Below, piece after piece: positions 50,685 through 59,834 of a stretch of 64,000 nucleotides of DNA. The stretch is from contig NZ_KK211102.1 of NCBI RefSeq assembly GCF_000620305.1, forward strand, positions 357,428 to 421,427, written 5' to 3'. Position 1 is the stretch's first letter. Each line of letters opens with the position of its first letter. The translations under genes were made by a program, and so were the position numbers. Origin of the DNA: Desulfitibacter alkalitolerans DSM 16504 (lineage in GTDB: Bacteria; Bacillota; DSM-16504; Desulfitibacterales; Desulfitibacteraceae). Under the pieces are notes generated by a model that was not told where the DNA came from, did not search any database, and was given only the letters and a program-made list of their open reading frames with translations.

Positions 50685-51581
50685 ATGATAGAAGGGGAAC
50701 TTAAACAAAAGATAAAGAATCAATTTCACAAAATGTCTATAGCGCATAAAATGTTAGCGGAGTATTTATTAGAAAACTACGAAAAAGCTGCATTTTTAAC
50801 TGCAGCCCGCCTTGGTGCAATAGTAGGCACCAGTGAATCTACTGTTATTAGATTTGCTTCCACCCTTGGATATCATGGATATCCTGAGCTGCAGGAGGCT
50901 ATGCAGGAGATGGTCCGGCGGAAGCTTAGTACAGCTACCAGACTTAGAGAGATTAGTGATTCCGCAAGAAGCTCACCTGTTTTGCCGGAGATTTTTATTG
51001 GCGACATGCAGAACTTAAAAAAAACATTTCAGAATATATCCGCAGAGATCTTTGAAGAAGCAGTAAAAGAAATTAACAATGCCTCTACCATCTATATTCT
51101 TGGGCTAAGGAGTGCCCACTGCCTGGCTTTGTTTCTAGGCTTCTATCTTGAAATGATAGGTAAAAATGTAAAGGTTGTACCCTCAGGGGTGAGCAGCATA
51201 TATGAGCAGCTTTCAGAAGTTAAAGAGAATGATTTGTTAATAGGAATAAGCTTCCCCAGGTATACGCGTCAAACCATTGAAGGTGTTGAGCATGCAAAAA
51301 AGCTGGGTGCTAAAGTTGTGGCAATTACTGATACGGTAGTATCTCCCCTGGCCCACTGGGCGGATATAACTTTAACTAGCGAGAGCAATATAGGATCTTT
51401 TATAGAGTCTTTTGCTGCGCCATTAAGTTTAATAAATGCCATAGTAACAGCAGCAGGCCAAAAACAAATAGAAAAGACATTATCTGTTCTTGAAAAACGA
51501 GAAGAAACCTGGGGAAAATACAGAATATTTTATTTTGCGGAAAAAGGAAGTTTAGAAAAAAACTCAAAAAGGAAAAACTAA
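50685..51581 (+). CDS. RpiR/MurR-family transcription regulator (HTH + SIS)
   Basis: The 298-residue regulator has an N-terminal HTH_6 domain (AARLGAIVGTSESTVIRFASTLGYHGYPELQEAM) and a C-terminal SIS domain (STIYILGLRSAHCLALFLGFYL; DLLIGISFPRYTRQTIEGVEHA). SIS domains usually sense phosphosugars, but some members control other metabolism. The gene lies 18 nt upstream of the glutamate 2,3-aminomutase gene on the same strand, so it probably controls that gene or is co-transcribed with it. Confidence 0.85.
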   Translation: MIEGELKQKIKNQFHKMSIAHKMLAEYLLENYEKAAFLTAARLGAIVGTSESTVIRFASTLGYHGYPELQEAMQEMVRRKLSTATRLREISDSARSSPVLPEIFIGDMQNLKKTFQNISAEIFEEAVKEINNASTIYILGLRSAHCLALFLGFYLEMIGKNVKVVPSGVSSIYEQLSEVKENDLLIGISFPRYTRQTIEGVEHAKKLGAKVVAITDTVVSPLAHWADITLTSESNIGSFIESFAAPLSLINAIVTAAGQKQIEKTLSVLEKREETWGKYRIFYFAEKGSLEKNSKRKN

Positions 51582-51599
51582 GTGAGAGGTGATGACTAA

Positions 51600-52835
51600 G
51601 TGAAGGAAAGAAACAAAAGGGAGCATGCTTTACAGAGAGCCGAGGAGCTTGAAAGCCGGATAAGTCCGTATTTGGATGCAAAGGGTAAAATTCTCACCGG
51701 GTTTGACTTGCAGGAACAGCATCAAGAGGTAAAGGCAAAAATATTAGAGTATTTCAAAGCTACAGAAGAGCAATGGAATGACTGGCATTGGCAGATGAAA
51801 AATAGAATAGAAGATATTGAAACTCTGGGCAAGCTTATAGACGTAAGCCATGAACAGAAGCAGGTGATAGAAAAAATAGAAAAGGAATGCAGGTGGTCAA
51901 TTTCACCATATTATCTCAGCATCTTAGACCCAAATGACCCTTCATGTCCTATATGGATGCAGGCAATACCAAGTGCACATGAAATAGATGACCCTTACGG
52001 CAAGGAAGACCCCATGGCAGAGGAATATACCTCTCCTGCCCCGCGAATTACCAGAAGATATCCAGATCGACTAATAATTAACATTACAAATCAATGTGCA
52101 ATGTTTTGCAGGCATTGTCAAAGAAGAAGAAACATAGGGGAAATAGATAAGCCTGCTCCCAAAAAAGATATTGAAGATGCTATTAATTATATTCGTAATA
52201 ATCCTGAAATAAGGGATGTGCTTGTTACAGGGGGAGACCCGTTAACTTTATCAGATGAGAAATTAGAATGGGTTTTATCAGAGATTAGAAGTATACCCAC
52301 AGTAGAAATAATTCGTCTTGGAAGTAGAACCCTGGTCACACTTCCACAAAGGATAACCCAGAAATTATGCGATATGCTTGAAAAGTATCATCCATTATAT
52401 ATAAATACACATTTTAATCACCCGAGAGAAATTACGCCAGATACTTTAAGGGCTGCAAAAATGCTGGCCAAGGCAGGAATTGCATTAGGAAATCAAGCGG
52501 TATTATTAAGGAATATAAACAATGATCCTAATGTAATGAAGAAGCTTAACCATGAATTATTAAAGATTCATGTTAGACCTTACTATATCTTCCATGCCAA
52601 ATCGGTTAAAGGTACCAGCCATTTTGTAACTAGAATTGAAGATGGTTTGGAAATCATGGAGCAGCTCAGGGGATATACTTCAGGAATGGCTATTCCCTGG
52701 TATATTATTAATGCCCCTGATGGGCATGGGAAAACACCTATCCTGCCCCAATACCTAATATCCCAGGGCAGGGGCCATGTTTTAATACGAAACTGGGAAG
52801 GCAAGGTATTTAAGTATCCAAATGGCCATGAATAA
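51600..52835 (+). CDS. eam: Glutamate 2,3-aminomutase (KamA-family radical SAM enzyme)
   Basis: The 411-residue radical SAM/PLP enzyme has the cluster motif CAMFCRHCQRRR (CxxxCxxC), TGGDPLTLSDEKL, and the PLP-lysine region GHGKTPILP. In lysine 2,3-aminomutase two Asp residues hold the lysine side chain; here they are Lys334 and Asn371, 37 residues apart. As I recall, glutamate 2,3-aminomutase has exactly that Lys/Asn pair. It should convert L-glutamate to beta-glutamate, a compatible solute. GTG 51600 follows GAGGTGAT. An RpiR-type regulator precedes it. Confidence 0.82.
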   Translation: MKERNKREHALQRAEELESRISPYLDAKGKILTGFDLQEQHQEVKAKILEYFKATEEQWNDWHWQMKNRIEDIETLGKLIDVSHEQKQVIEKIEKECRWSISPYYLSILDPNDPSCPIWMQAIPSAHEIDDPYGKEDPMAEEYTSPAPRITRRYPDRLIINITNQCAMFCRHCQRRRNIGEIDKPAPKKDIEDAINYIRNNPEIRDVLVTGGDPLTLSDEKLEWVLSEIRSIPTVEIIRLGSRTLVTLPQRITQKLCDMLEKYHPLYINTHFNHPREITPDTLRAAKMLAKAGIALGNQAVLLRNINNDPNVMKKLNHELLKIHVRPYYIFHAKSVKGTSHFVTRIEDGLEIMEQLRGYTSGMAIPWYIINAPDGHGKTPILPQYLISQGRGHVLIRNWEGKVFKYPNGHE

Positions 52836-52848
52836 AAATAAATAAAAG

Positions 52849-52888
52849 GGCTGTACCAATATCTTTAAAAGCTGGTACAGCCTTTTTA
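52849..52888. terminator. Bidirectional terminator
   Basis: A perfect 10-bp stem GGCTGTACCA / TGGTACAGCC (52849-52858, 52873-52882) is followed by TTTTT on the plus strand. It serves the aminomutase gene and the convergent YaaL-like gene. Confidence 0.85.
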
Positions 52889-53143
52889 CTAGCTGGTTCC
52901 CTTGCCCGTTGACTGTTTGACGAGCTTTAAATAATGCATGTACTTTCTTTCTGCACGAACGGCTTTTAAAATGGCATTATCAAGGTGCTTTGGATCAGTT
53001 ACCTCATCACATACCTTTTGTGCGGCCTGCCAGTCTTTTTTAGCCTCTAAGACCTTTAGTTCTAATTCACCTAATTCACCTAATTCACTTATAGCATCTG
53101 ATTTATGGTTGGTCAGCGTTTTAAGAAATCCTATTATACCCAT
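52889..53143 (-). CDS. DUF2508 (YaaL-like) protein
   Basis: The 84-residue helical protein has the DUF2508 pattern: LEAKKDWQAAQKVCDEVTDPK followed by HLDNAILKAVRAERKYMHYLK. In B. subtilis yaaL lies between recR and bofA on the same strand; here it is inverted, just before a BofA-like gene, and separated from recR by two unrelated genes. ATG 53143 follows GGAGGG by 8 nt. A short internal repeat (AATTCACCT units around 53062-53088) encodes GELGELE. The function is unknown, with a sporulation link by synteny. Confidence 0.75.
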   Translation of the reverse strand: MGIIGFLKTLTNHKSDAISELGELGELELKVLEAKKDWQAAQKVCDEVTDPKHLDNAILKAVRAERKYMHYLKLVKQSTGKGTS

Positions 53144-53269
53144 ACAAATCCCTCCATCTTTCTTATTAATAAACATATGCAGGAGATTTCATATAAGTCC
53201 AAAAATTGGCATAAAGTTATTAAAGATGCATATGATTTTATAAGCAAAATGTTAATAGGGGGTGGGGTT

Positions 53270-53539
53270 ATGGGTATAGAATTTATGCAGGTTGTTTTTG
53301 GCATAGGATTATTACTAGTAATAGTTGCCATTTTAAATAAACTTGTTGTCAGGCCGGTAAAAGTGGTCTTTAGGGTTGGTTATTCCCTTGTTTTTGGAAT
53401 GATACTAATTTGGGCATTTAATTATATTGGTGGGGTTTTTGGCATGTACATTCCTGCAAATATAGTAACAATACTCACGGCAGGAATACTTGGGCTGCCT
53501 GGCCTGGGATTGATGGTAGTATTACAGCTTCTTGTATAA
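53270..53539 (+). CDS. bofA: BofA-like pro-sigma-K processing inhibitor
   Basis: The 89-residue membrane protein has three hydrophobic segments (VVFGIGLLLVIVAILNKLVV; VFRVGYSLVFGMILIWAFNYIG; IVTILTAGILGLPGLGLMVVLQLLV) and the family ending G-L-P-G-x-x-L-M. In spore formers BofA holds SpoIVFB inactive during sigma-K activation. ATG 53270 is used because a G-rich site (GGGGGTGGGG) lies upstream; a longer reading from 53105 crosses the YaaL gene and is not supported. Confidence 0.8.
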   Translation: MGIEFMQVVFGIGLLLVIVAILNKLVVRPVKVVFRVGYSLVFGMILIWAFNYIGGVFGMYIPANIVTILTAGILGLPGLGLMVVLQLLV

Positions 53540-53590
53540 TCTTAGGTTAAAAGTTTAAATACCAGTCAAGGTTAAATAGATTACTATTAA

Positions 53591-53636
53591 TATAGGGTAG
53601 ATAGTAGAATGTGTATACTATTTATCCTATATTTTT
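53591..53636 (+). terminator. Terminator of bofA
   Basis: A 16-bp stem (53591-53606 / 53616-53631, two G-T pairs) with a 9-nt loop is followed by TTTTT. Confidence 0.8.
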
Positions 53637-53741
53637 ATGTCTGATGCTATCCATATATTGCCAATTACCATGGAAAAGCTGCTAGGTGGTCTTACCATTA
53701 AGCTGGTCAGACAAAATTTGTGAAATCTAGAACATAACGTG

Positions 53742-53770
53742 TTGACGTGGGCAGTTGTATACATTATACT
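53742..53770 (+). promoter_or_regulatory. Predicted nifJ promoter
   Basis: TTGACG (53742-53747), a 17-nt spacer and TATACT (53765-53770) form a good promoter. Transcription from it would give a 5' leader of about 330 nt before nifJ, with a long-range inverted repeat AACCTTTCA / TGAAAGGTT (53930-53938, 53990-53998). No known riboswitch class was recognised in the leader. Confidence 0.55.
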
Positions 53771-54104
53771 GTAAATGGTTATATCTTTTAAAAAATGGTA
53801 GATATAAAAAACTAAATAAATTCTATTGTATCAGGGGCTTAACAGCAATTTTTGGCAATGTTTTAAATATTTATAAAATTCCTGCTAGATGCTGTTGTAT
53901 ATAATTTTTTTGAGCAGATTGCAACTTAAAACCTTTCAAAAGAAGCTTAAAGTGGGCTATCTATGAAGGGATATTTGAATTTATACTGCTGAAAGGTTCA
54001 TATGGATTAATTGCAAGGAGGTGTGCTTGTAAGATAAGCTTTTTAAAGTATGCTTATGTGAACGTGTTAAACGGTGAAAATTCATTGGGGGAGTGAAATT
54101 AAAT

Positions 54105-57100
54105 ATGAAAAAAACTATGAAAACTATGGATGGAAATACTGCAGCTGGTTACGTTTCTTATGCAATGACAGAAGTAGCTGCTATATATCCAATTACCCCC
54201 TCATCCAACATGGCGGAAATTGTGGATGAGTGGAGTGCCAATGGCAAAAAAAATATCTTTGGTCAGGAAGTATTGGTGTCAGAATTACAATCCGAGGCTG
54301 GTGCTGCTGGTGCTGTTCACGGCTCTTTATCAGCTGGAGCATTAACTTCTACTTATACAGCTTCTCAAGGCCTATTATTAATGATTCCTAATATGTATAA
54401 AATAGCAGGGGAGCTGCTGCCGGGAGTATTCCACGTAAGTGCCAGGGCAATAGCTGGGCATGCCTTATCAATCTTTGGGGATCATTCAGATGTTATGGCC
54501 TGTCGTCAGACTGGTTTTGCCCTATTAGCTTCTGGTAGTGTACAAGAAGTTATGGATTTGGGTGGTATTGCCCATTTGGCTGCCATTAAGTCTAGAGTTC
54601 CCTTCCTGCACTTTTTTGATGGTTTTAGAACATCTCACGAAGTACAAAAAATAGAGGCTATTGACTATTCGGTGTTTGCTGATCTAATCGACCGTCAGGC
54701 ACTTAAAGAGTTTAGAGATAGAGCTTTAAATCCAGAGCATCCTGTTTTAAGGGGAACTGCCCAGAATCCAGATATTTTCTTCCAGGCCAAGGAAGCAAGC
54801 AACAGGTTCTATGAAGCAGTACCTGACATTGTTGCTGATTACATGAAGAAAATTAGTGAAGTTACCGGTAGAGACTACCGTCCATTTAATTATTATGGTG
54901 CACCAGATGCTGAATATGTATACATCATCATGGGATCAGCTGCTGAAGCCCTAGAGGAGACTATTGACTACTTAATTAGTAAAGGCGAAAAAGTTGGCAT
55001 GATTAAGGTTCGTCTATATCGTCCATTTTCAGCAAAATATTTCTTTGATGTGCTGCCAGAAACTGTTAAGAGAATTGCTGTATTGGATAGGTGTAAAGAG
55101 CCTGGCTCTTTGGGTGAGCCTTTATACGAGGATGTAAGAACTTTATTCTATGGCATGGAAAATGCCCCTATGGTTATTGGTGGACGTTACGGATTAGGTT
55201 CCAAGGATGTCACTCCTAGTCAGTTAAAGGCTGTATTTGACAACCTTGTAGCAGGGGAGCCTAAAAATGGTTTTACAATTGGTATAGTTGATGACGTGAC
55301 AGGTCTTAGCTTACCTGAGGTAGATAAGATTCGTATTGCTGATGAAGGAACTACACGTTGCAAGTTCTGGGGTTTTGGTTCAGACGGAACAGTTGGCGCC
55401 AATAAAGATGCAATTAAGATTATTGGTGACCATACAGACCTGTATGCTCAAGGGTATTTTTCCTATGATTCCAAGAAATCAGGCGGTGTAACTATTTCCC
55501 ACCTGCGTTTTGGTAGAAAGCCAATTAGATCCACATATTTGATTGATGAAGCTGACTTCATTGCATGCCACAAGCAGGCTTATGTAGATCAATATGAAAT
55601 ATTGGAGGGTTTAAAAGAAGGCGGGACTTTCCTTCTAAACTGCCTATGGACGCCAGAGGAACTGGATGATAAACTACCGGCCAAAATGAAAAAGTATATT
55701 GCCGATAATAATATTGACTTTTATATCATTAATGCAGTAGATATTGCTGGTGAAATTGGCCTTGGCGGCCGTATCAATATGGTAATGCAGTCTGCTTTCT
55801 TCAAGCTTGCAAATGTAATTCCCTATGAAGAAGCAGTAAAATATATGAAGGAAGCCATCGAGCACACCTATGGCAGAAAGGGAGAAAAAATAGTATCCAT
55901 GAACTGCCAGGCAGTTGACAGAGCTGCCGAAGCTTTAGTAAAAGTTGATGTTCCAGCCCATTGGTCTAATGCTGTTGAGGAAGCTGCTGCTGCTTCTGAT
56001 CTGCCAGAGTTTATCGAGAAAGTAGTTATACCAATGAATAGACAGCAGGGTGATAAGCTTCCAGTTAGTACATTTGTTGGAAGAGAGGATGGAACCTTCC
56101 CGCAGGGAACTAGTCATTTTGAAAAACGTGGGATTGCCATTTTTGTACCTGAGTGGAATATGGATAATTGTATCCAATGCAATCAGTGTGCCCTTGTATG
56201 TCCGCACGCAGCTATTAGACCTTTCTTGCTAAATGAGGAAGAGGTAGCCGCTGCTCCAGAGACTTTTGCAAGTAAAATGGCTGCTGGCAAGCAATTGGCA
56301 GGATTAAATTACCGTATTCAAGTGAGTCCATATGATTGTGCTGGTTGCGGCAGCTGTGCAGATGTATGTCCAGCCAAGACAAAGGCTTTAATTATGAAGC
56401 CAGTAGAAGGGCAAATTGCTTTACAGGCAGATAACTGGAACCACGCTGTAAAAAATATATTAATAAAAGATAACCTCATGGAATTGACTTCCATAAAGGG
56501 AAGCCAGTTTGTTCAACCATTACTTGAATTCTCTGGTGCATGTGCTGGCTGTGGAGAAACTCCCTATGTTAAACTCATAACCCAGTTATTTGGCGATAGA
56601 ATGATGATAGCTAACGCTACAGGCTGCACATCCATTTGGGGTGGATCAGCTCCAAGTACACCATACTGCACGAATAAAGAAGGGAAAGGTCCAGCCTGGG
56701 CTAACTCTTTATTCGAAGACAATGCTGAGTATGGTTATGGTATGGTGTTAGGCGTTAAGAAAATTAGAGAAAAATTAGGAATGCTTATGGAAGATGCTAT
56801 TGAGCAGGGTGTAAGTGATGAACTCGAAGCTGCATTCCGTGAGTGGATTGAAGGCAAAGATAATGCCCAGATCTCCAAAGATGCTGCAGCTAAAATAGTT
56901 TCCTTGCTTGCAGAGCATATGGATAATGCTGCAGTTAAAGAAATTGCTAATCGTGTTGACTTTTTAGTTAAAAAATCCCAGTGGGTCATAGGTGGAGACG
57001 GATGGGCTTACGACATTGGTTACGGTGGACTGGACCATGTGATTTCCACAGGAGAAGACATTAATATCCTGGTTCTGGATACAGAGGTTTACTCCAACAC

Positions 57101-57626
57101 AGGCGGTCAGGCTTCAAAGTCTACTCCTGCAGGAGCTGTAGCTAAATTTGCAGCAGCTGGAAAACGTACCAGGAAAAAAGACCTGGGATTAATTGCTACA
57201 ACCTATGGTGAAGTTTATGTTGCTCAAATAGCCATGGGGGCAAATATGAATCAGACCATAAAGGTACTGGCAGAAGCTGAAGCTTATCCCGGACCATCTG
57301 TAATCATTGCCTATGCTCCGTGTATTAACCATTCAATTAAAGGTGGTCTAGCTAAAGCCATGGAAGAAATGAAGAGAGCTGTAGATGCAGGATACTGGCA
57401 TCTGTGGAGATATAACCCACTACTAAAAGAAGAAGGAAAGAACCCATTTGTTCTTGAGTCCAAGGAGCCTACTATAGATTATAAAGAATTTTTAAAGTCT
57501 GAGGGGCGTTATACAACATTAATGCAAGCCTTCCCTGAAGTAGCTGAAGCTTTATTTGACAAGGCTGCAAGGGATGCTAGAGATCGTTATGAAGCCTACA
57601 AGCGTATGGCAATGGAATGCAAATGA
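54105..57626 (+). CDS. nifJ: Pyruvate:ferredoxin (flavodoxin) oxidoreductase, single-chain
   Basis: The 1173-residue homodimeric enzyme oxidises pyruvate to acetyl-CoA and CO2 with reduction of ferredoxin. Visible in order: the alpha-like domain (AIYPITPSSNMAEIVDEW), the gamma-like domain (FWGFGSDGTVGANKDAIKIIG), the two-cluster ferredoxin domain (CIQCNQCALVCPHAA; CAGCGSCADVCPAKT), and the TPP domain with the third cluster (CAGCGETPY...ATGCTS) and VIGGDGWAYDIGYGG. ATG 54105 follows GGGGGAG by 11 nt; the GTG at 54093 has no room for a site. Confidence 0.95.
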   Translation: MKKTMKTMDGNTAAGYVSYAMTEVAAIYPITPSSNMAEIVDEWSANGKKNIFGQEVLVSELQSEAGAAGAVHGSLSAGALTSTYTASQGLLLMIPNMYKIAGELLPGVFHVSARAIAGHALSIFGDHSDVMACRQTGFALLASGSVQEVMDLGGIAHLAAIKSRVPFLHFFDGFRTSHEVQKIEAIDYSVFADLIDRQALKEFRDRALNPEHPVLRGTAQNPDIFFQAKEASNRFYEAVPDIVADYMKKISEVTGRDYRPFNYYGAPDAEYVYIIMGSAAEALEETIDYLISKGEKVGMIKVRLYRPFSAKYFFDVLPETVKRIAVLDRCKEPGSLGEPLYEDVRTLFYGMENAPMVIGGRYGLGSKDVTPSQLKAVFDNLVAGEPKNGFTIGIVDDVTGLSLPEVDKIRIADEGTTRCKFWGFGSDGTVGANKDAIKIIGDHTDLYAQGYFSYDSKKSGGVTISHLRFGRKPIRSTYLIDEADFIACHKQAYVDQYEILEGLKEGGTFLLNCLWTPEELDDKLPAKMKKYIADNNIDFYIINAVDIAGEIGLGGRINMVMQSAFFKLANVIPYEEAVKYMKEAIEHTYGRKGEKIVSMNCQAVDRAAEALVKVDVPAHWSNAVEEAAAASDLPEFIEKVVIPMNRQQGDKLPVSTFVGREDGTFPQGTSHFEKRGIAIFVPEWNMDNCIQCNQCALVCPHAAIRPFLLNEEEVAAAPETFASKMAAGKQLAGLNYRIQVSPYDCAGCGSCADVCPAKTKALIMKPVEGQIALQADNWNHAVKNILIKDNLMELTSIKGSQFVQPLLEFSGACAGCGETPYVKLITQLFGDRMMIANATGCTSIWGGSAPSTPYCTNKEGKGPAWANSLFEDNAEYGYGMVLGVKKIREKLGMLMEDAIEQGVSDELEAAFREWIEGKDNAQISKDAAAKIVSLLAEHMDNAAVKEIANRVDFLVKKSQWVIGGDGWAYDIGYGGLDHVISTGEDINILVLDTEVYSNTGGQASKSTPAGAVAKFAAAGKRTRKKDLGLIATTYGEVYVAQIAMGANMNQTIKVLAEAEAYPGPSVIIAYAPCINHSIKGGLAKAMEEMKRAVDAGYWHLWRYNPLLKEEGKNPFVLESKEPTIDYKEFLKSEGRYTTLMQAFPEVAEALFDKAARDARDRYEAYKRMAMECK

Positions 57627-57697
57627 TAATTTTACATTACCTCCCTTAAAAGGTTTAGTTTAAAGGCGTTTAAGTGCCAAAACAACTAAACTGTGTT

Positions 57698-57736
57698 CAG
57701 CCTTTTGCTAAAAAATTAGTGAAAGGCTGTTTTTTT
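57698..57736 (+). terminator. Terminator of nifJ
   Basis: An 8-bp stem CAGCCTTT / AAAGGCTG (57698-57705, 57722-57729) with an inner CTAA/TTAG pair is followed by seven T. Confidence 0.88.
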
Positions 57737-57862
57737 AAAGAAAAATAGCCTTAAATCTTTCTTTAAATCTTTGTTCTAATACCCTTTAAATTTTTATCTA
57801 AATGCCTTATTCTAGTATTTAAAGATTATATGATGCTAATAATAACCTAGAGGTGAAAAAGC

Positions 57863-58528
57863 TTGGAAAGTCGTATTGTGGAGGCGTATATAGGTGAATA
57901 TGCAAGTGGCAAAAGTGAAAATGCAGTAAATAGGGCTCTATGGTTAATGAAACAGGGCAGAAGTGTAACCCTCGTTGATTTAGATATAGTTGAGCCTTTT
58001 TATACCCTGCGTCCTATTAAAAAGAAATTAGAGGCTATGGGCTTAACGGTTCTTGCCTGGGAAAGTCGCAAAACCATGGGATTAGGTGAAGCAGGCAGTA
58101 TAATAAAGCCTGAATTCAGGTGGGTGTTAAAAAGAACAGGGGATTTAATATTAGATGTAGGGTATGGTGTAGAAGGTGCTAAAACATTAAATCTTATTCA
58201 TGGGGCTTACGAAAACCAATATCTCAAAATTTATGCAATCGTCAATGTATCAAGACCAATGACAAGTATCCCAGAGGATATTGTTGATTACATAAGAAGT
58301 CTTGGTCGTGTGGATGGGATTGTAAATAATACTCATCTGGGCAGCGATACAGATATTGATGTTATTCAAAATGGAGCGAAAATAGTTGATAAAGCTTCCC
58401 AAATTCTTCATATACCAGTTGTGTTCACAACTGCTGAAAAAAAACACCAATCAATTTTGGGTGATGTAGACTGTGCAGGCAACCCTGTATTTTACATTGA
58501 AAGATTTATGCCTGAAACCTTTTGGTAA
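57863..58528 (+). CDS. P-loop NTPase of MinD/CobQ-like type linked to 2-oxoacid oxidoreductase
   Basis: The 221-residue protein has an N-terminal nucleotide-binding loop GEYASGKSENAVNRALWL, a Walker B-like VTLVDLDIVEPFYTLRP and LILDVGYGVEGAKTL. The signature resembles SIMIBI P-loop proteins of metabolic clusters, though the loop GEYASGKSE is not the usual KGGxGKT. It begins with TTG (AGAGGTG upstream) and lies 71 nt before the 2-oxoacid oxidoreductase genes. A possible chaperone or cofactor-loading role is inference. Confidence 0.65.
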   Translation: MESRIVEAYIGEYASGKSENAVNRALWLMKQGRSVTLVDLDIVEPFYTLRPIKKKLEAMGLTVLAWESRKTMGLGEAGSIIKPEFRWVLKRTGDLILDVGYGVEGAKTLNLIHGAYENQYLKIYAIVNVSRPMTSIPEDIVDYIRSLGRVDGIVNNTHLGSDTDIDVIQNGAKIVDKASQILHIPVVFTTAEKKHQSILGDVDCAGNPVFYIERFMPETFW

Positions 58529-58599
58529 TTAGTTGCATTATATATTTACCTGTAATAAAATGTTAAGTTGATTAGAATATTTAGGAGGTGTTAAATATA

Positions 58600-59685
58600 A
58601 TGGCTGTAAAACCTATAGAAGGCGAAAAGAAAGTGTTTGTTACTGGAAACGAAGCAGTTGCTTGGGCAGCACTTGCAGCAGGGGCAGAGATCATGTATGG
58701 ATATCCCATTACACCCCAAAATGAAATTATGCACTATTGGACAAGAATAGCTCCAAAATATGGTAAAAAGTTTTTGCAAACCGAGGACGAAATATCCGCT
58801 GGGTTCACCTGCTTAGGTGGAGTTTTTAGTGGAAGAAAGGCATTCACTGCAACGGCTGGGCCAGGAAATACTTTAATGCAAGAGCCTATGTCCATGGCAG
58901 AAATGATGAAGGTGCCTGCAGTATTCATCATCTGCCAAAGGGGTGGTCCATCAACTGCTACTGTTATATATTCTCAGCAGGAAACAACATTAACGTGTTT
59001 TGGCGGCAATGGTGAGGGGCTCAGGATTGTTTATTCAACAGAAAACCATCAGGAGCTCTATGACTATACTATTAAAGCATTTAATGCTGCTTGGAAATAT
59101 CGTATGCCGACCTTTGTTCTTGGTGATGGATATCAGTCTAAAATGAGAGAATCGCTTGTAATGTACGACCCCGAGGTTAGGGGAATACAGATGGTGGATC
59201 CTGAGCCAATTGTTCGTAAACCTGGTGTGCCAGGTGTGGATAGAAAACCTATTCATTTAAGAAATACATACAACATGGAAGATGAGCTGTATGAAGTGGT
59301 AATGGATTTAGTTGATAATTACAATAAAATGGCTCCTGAGGTAGTAGAATATGTTTCCTATAATTGTGATGATGCAGATGTACTAATTCTTGCCCACGGT
59401 ATTGTATCACGGGCTGCCCAGGGAGCAGTAAAGCTGTTAAGAGAAGAGGGTTTAAAAGCGGGGCATTTTAGACCCATCACATTAAGACCCTTTCCCCATG
59501 CGGAGCTTAAAAAATATGCAGGCCAGGCTAAAAACATATTAGTTGTTGAGTCGGCATATGGACAGTTTGATAAAATAGTAAAAGAAGCCATCTATGGAGT
59601 CAGTACTCCTATAACCCCATATTTTAGGCCTGGAGAGGGAATAACTGTAGAAGAGGTTGTTAAAGAAGCTAAAAAACTACTATAA
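58600..59685 (+). CDS. 2-oxoacid:ferredoxin oxidoreductase alpha subunit (KorA/VorB-like)
   Basis: The 361-residue alpha subunit has MYGYPITPQNEIMHYWTRIAPKYG at its start, TATAGPGNTLMQEPMSMAEM, and a domain II (DVLILAHGIVSRAAQGAVKLL). It belongs to the 2-oxoglutarate/branched-chain type rather than the PorA type of the 36-42 kb operon. ATG 58600 follows AGGAGGT. It is the first of four subunit genes. The exact substrate is undetermined; 2-oxoglutarate or 2-oxoisovalerate are candidates. Confidence 0.85.
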   Translation: MAVKPIEGEKKVFVTGNEAVAWAALAAGAEIMYGYPITPQNEIMHYWTRIAPKYGKKFLQTEDEISAGFTCLGGVFSGRKAFTATAGPGNTLMQEPMSMAEMMKVPAVFIICQRGGPSTATVIYSQQETTLTCFGGNGEGLRIVYSTENHQELYDYTIKAFNAAWKYRMPTFVLGDGYQSKMRESLVMYDPEVRGIQMVDPEPIVRKPGVPGVDRKPIHLRNTYNMEDELYEVVMDLVDNYNKMAPEVVEYVSYNCDDADVLILAHGIVSRAAQGAVKLLREEGLKAGHFRPITLRPFPHAELKKYAGQAKNILVVESAYGQFDKIVKEAIYGVSTPITPYFRPGEGITVEEVVKEAKKLL

Positions 59686-59834
59686 CCAGACAAGGGGACG
59701 GTTCCTCTGTCTTGTTTCGCATTAGCACAAAAGAACTATGCACAAAGCCAAACTTAAAACCCGAATTGAGATGCGCCTCCTTACATGAGATGGTGTATCT
59801 CCAAACATTATTTATACAAGAGGAGGCAAAAAAA
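59686..59834. repeat. Palindromic repeat inserted between alpha and beta genes
   Basis: The sequence AGACAAGGGGACGGTTCCTC followed by TGTCTTGTTTCG (about 59688-59720) is an imperfect palindrome of a kind found dispersed in Peptococcaceae-like genomes as far as I recall. It separates genes that otherwise nearly touch in this operon. Confidence 0.45.

Noticed and set aside
53105..53269. N-terminal extension of BofA
   Set aside because: It overlaps the YaaL-like gene, lacks a site, and the family is about 87 residues long.
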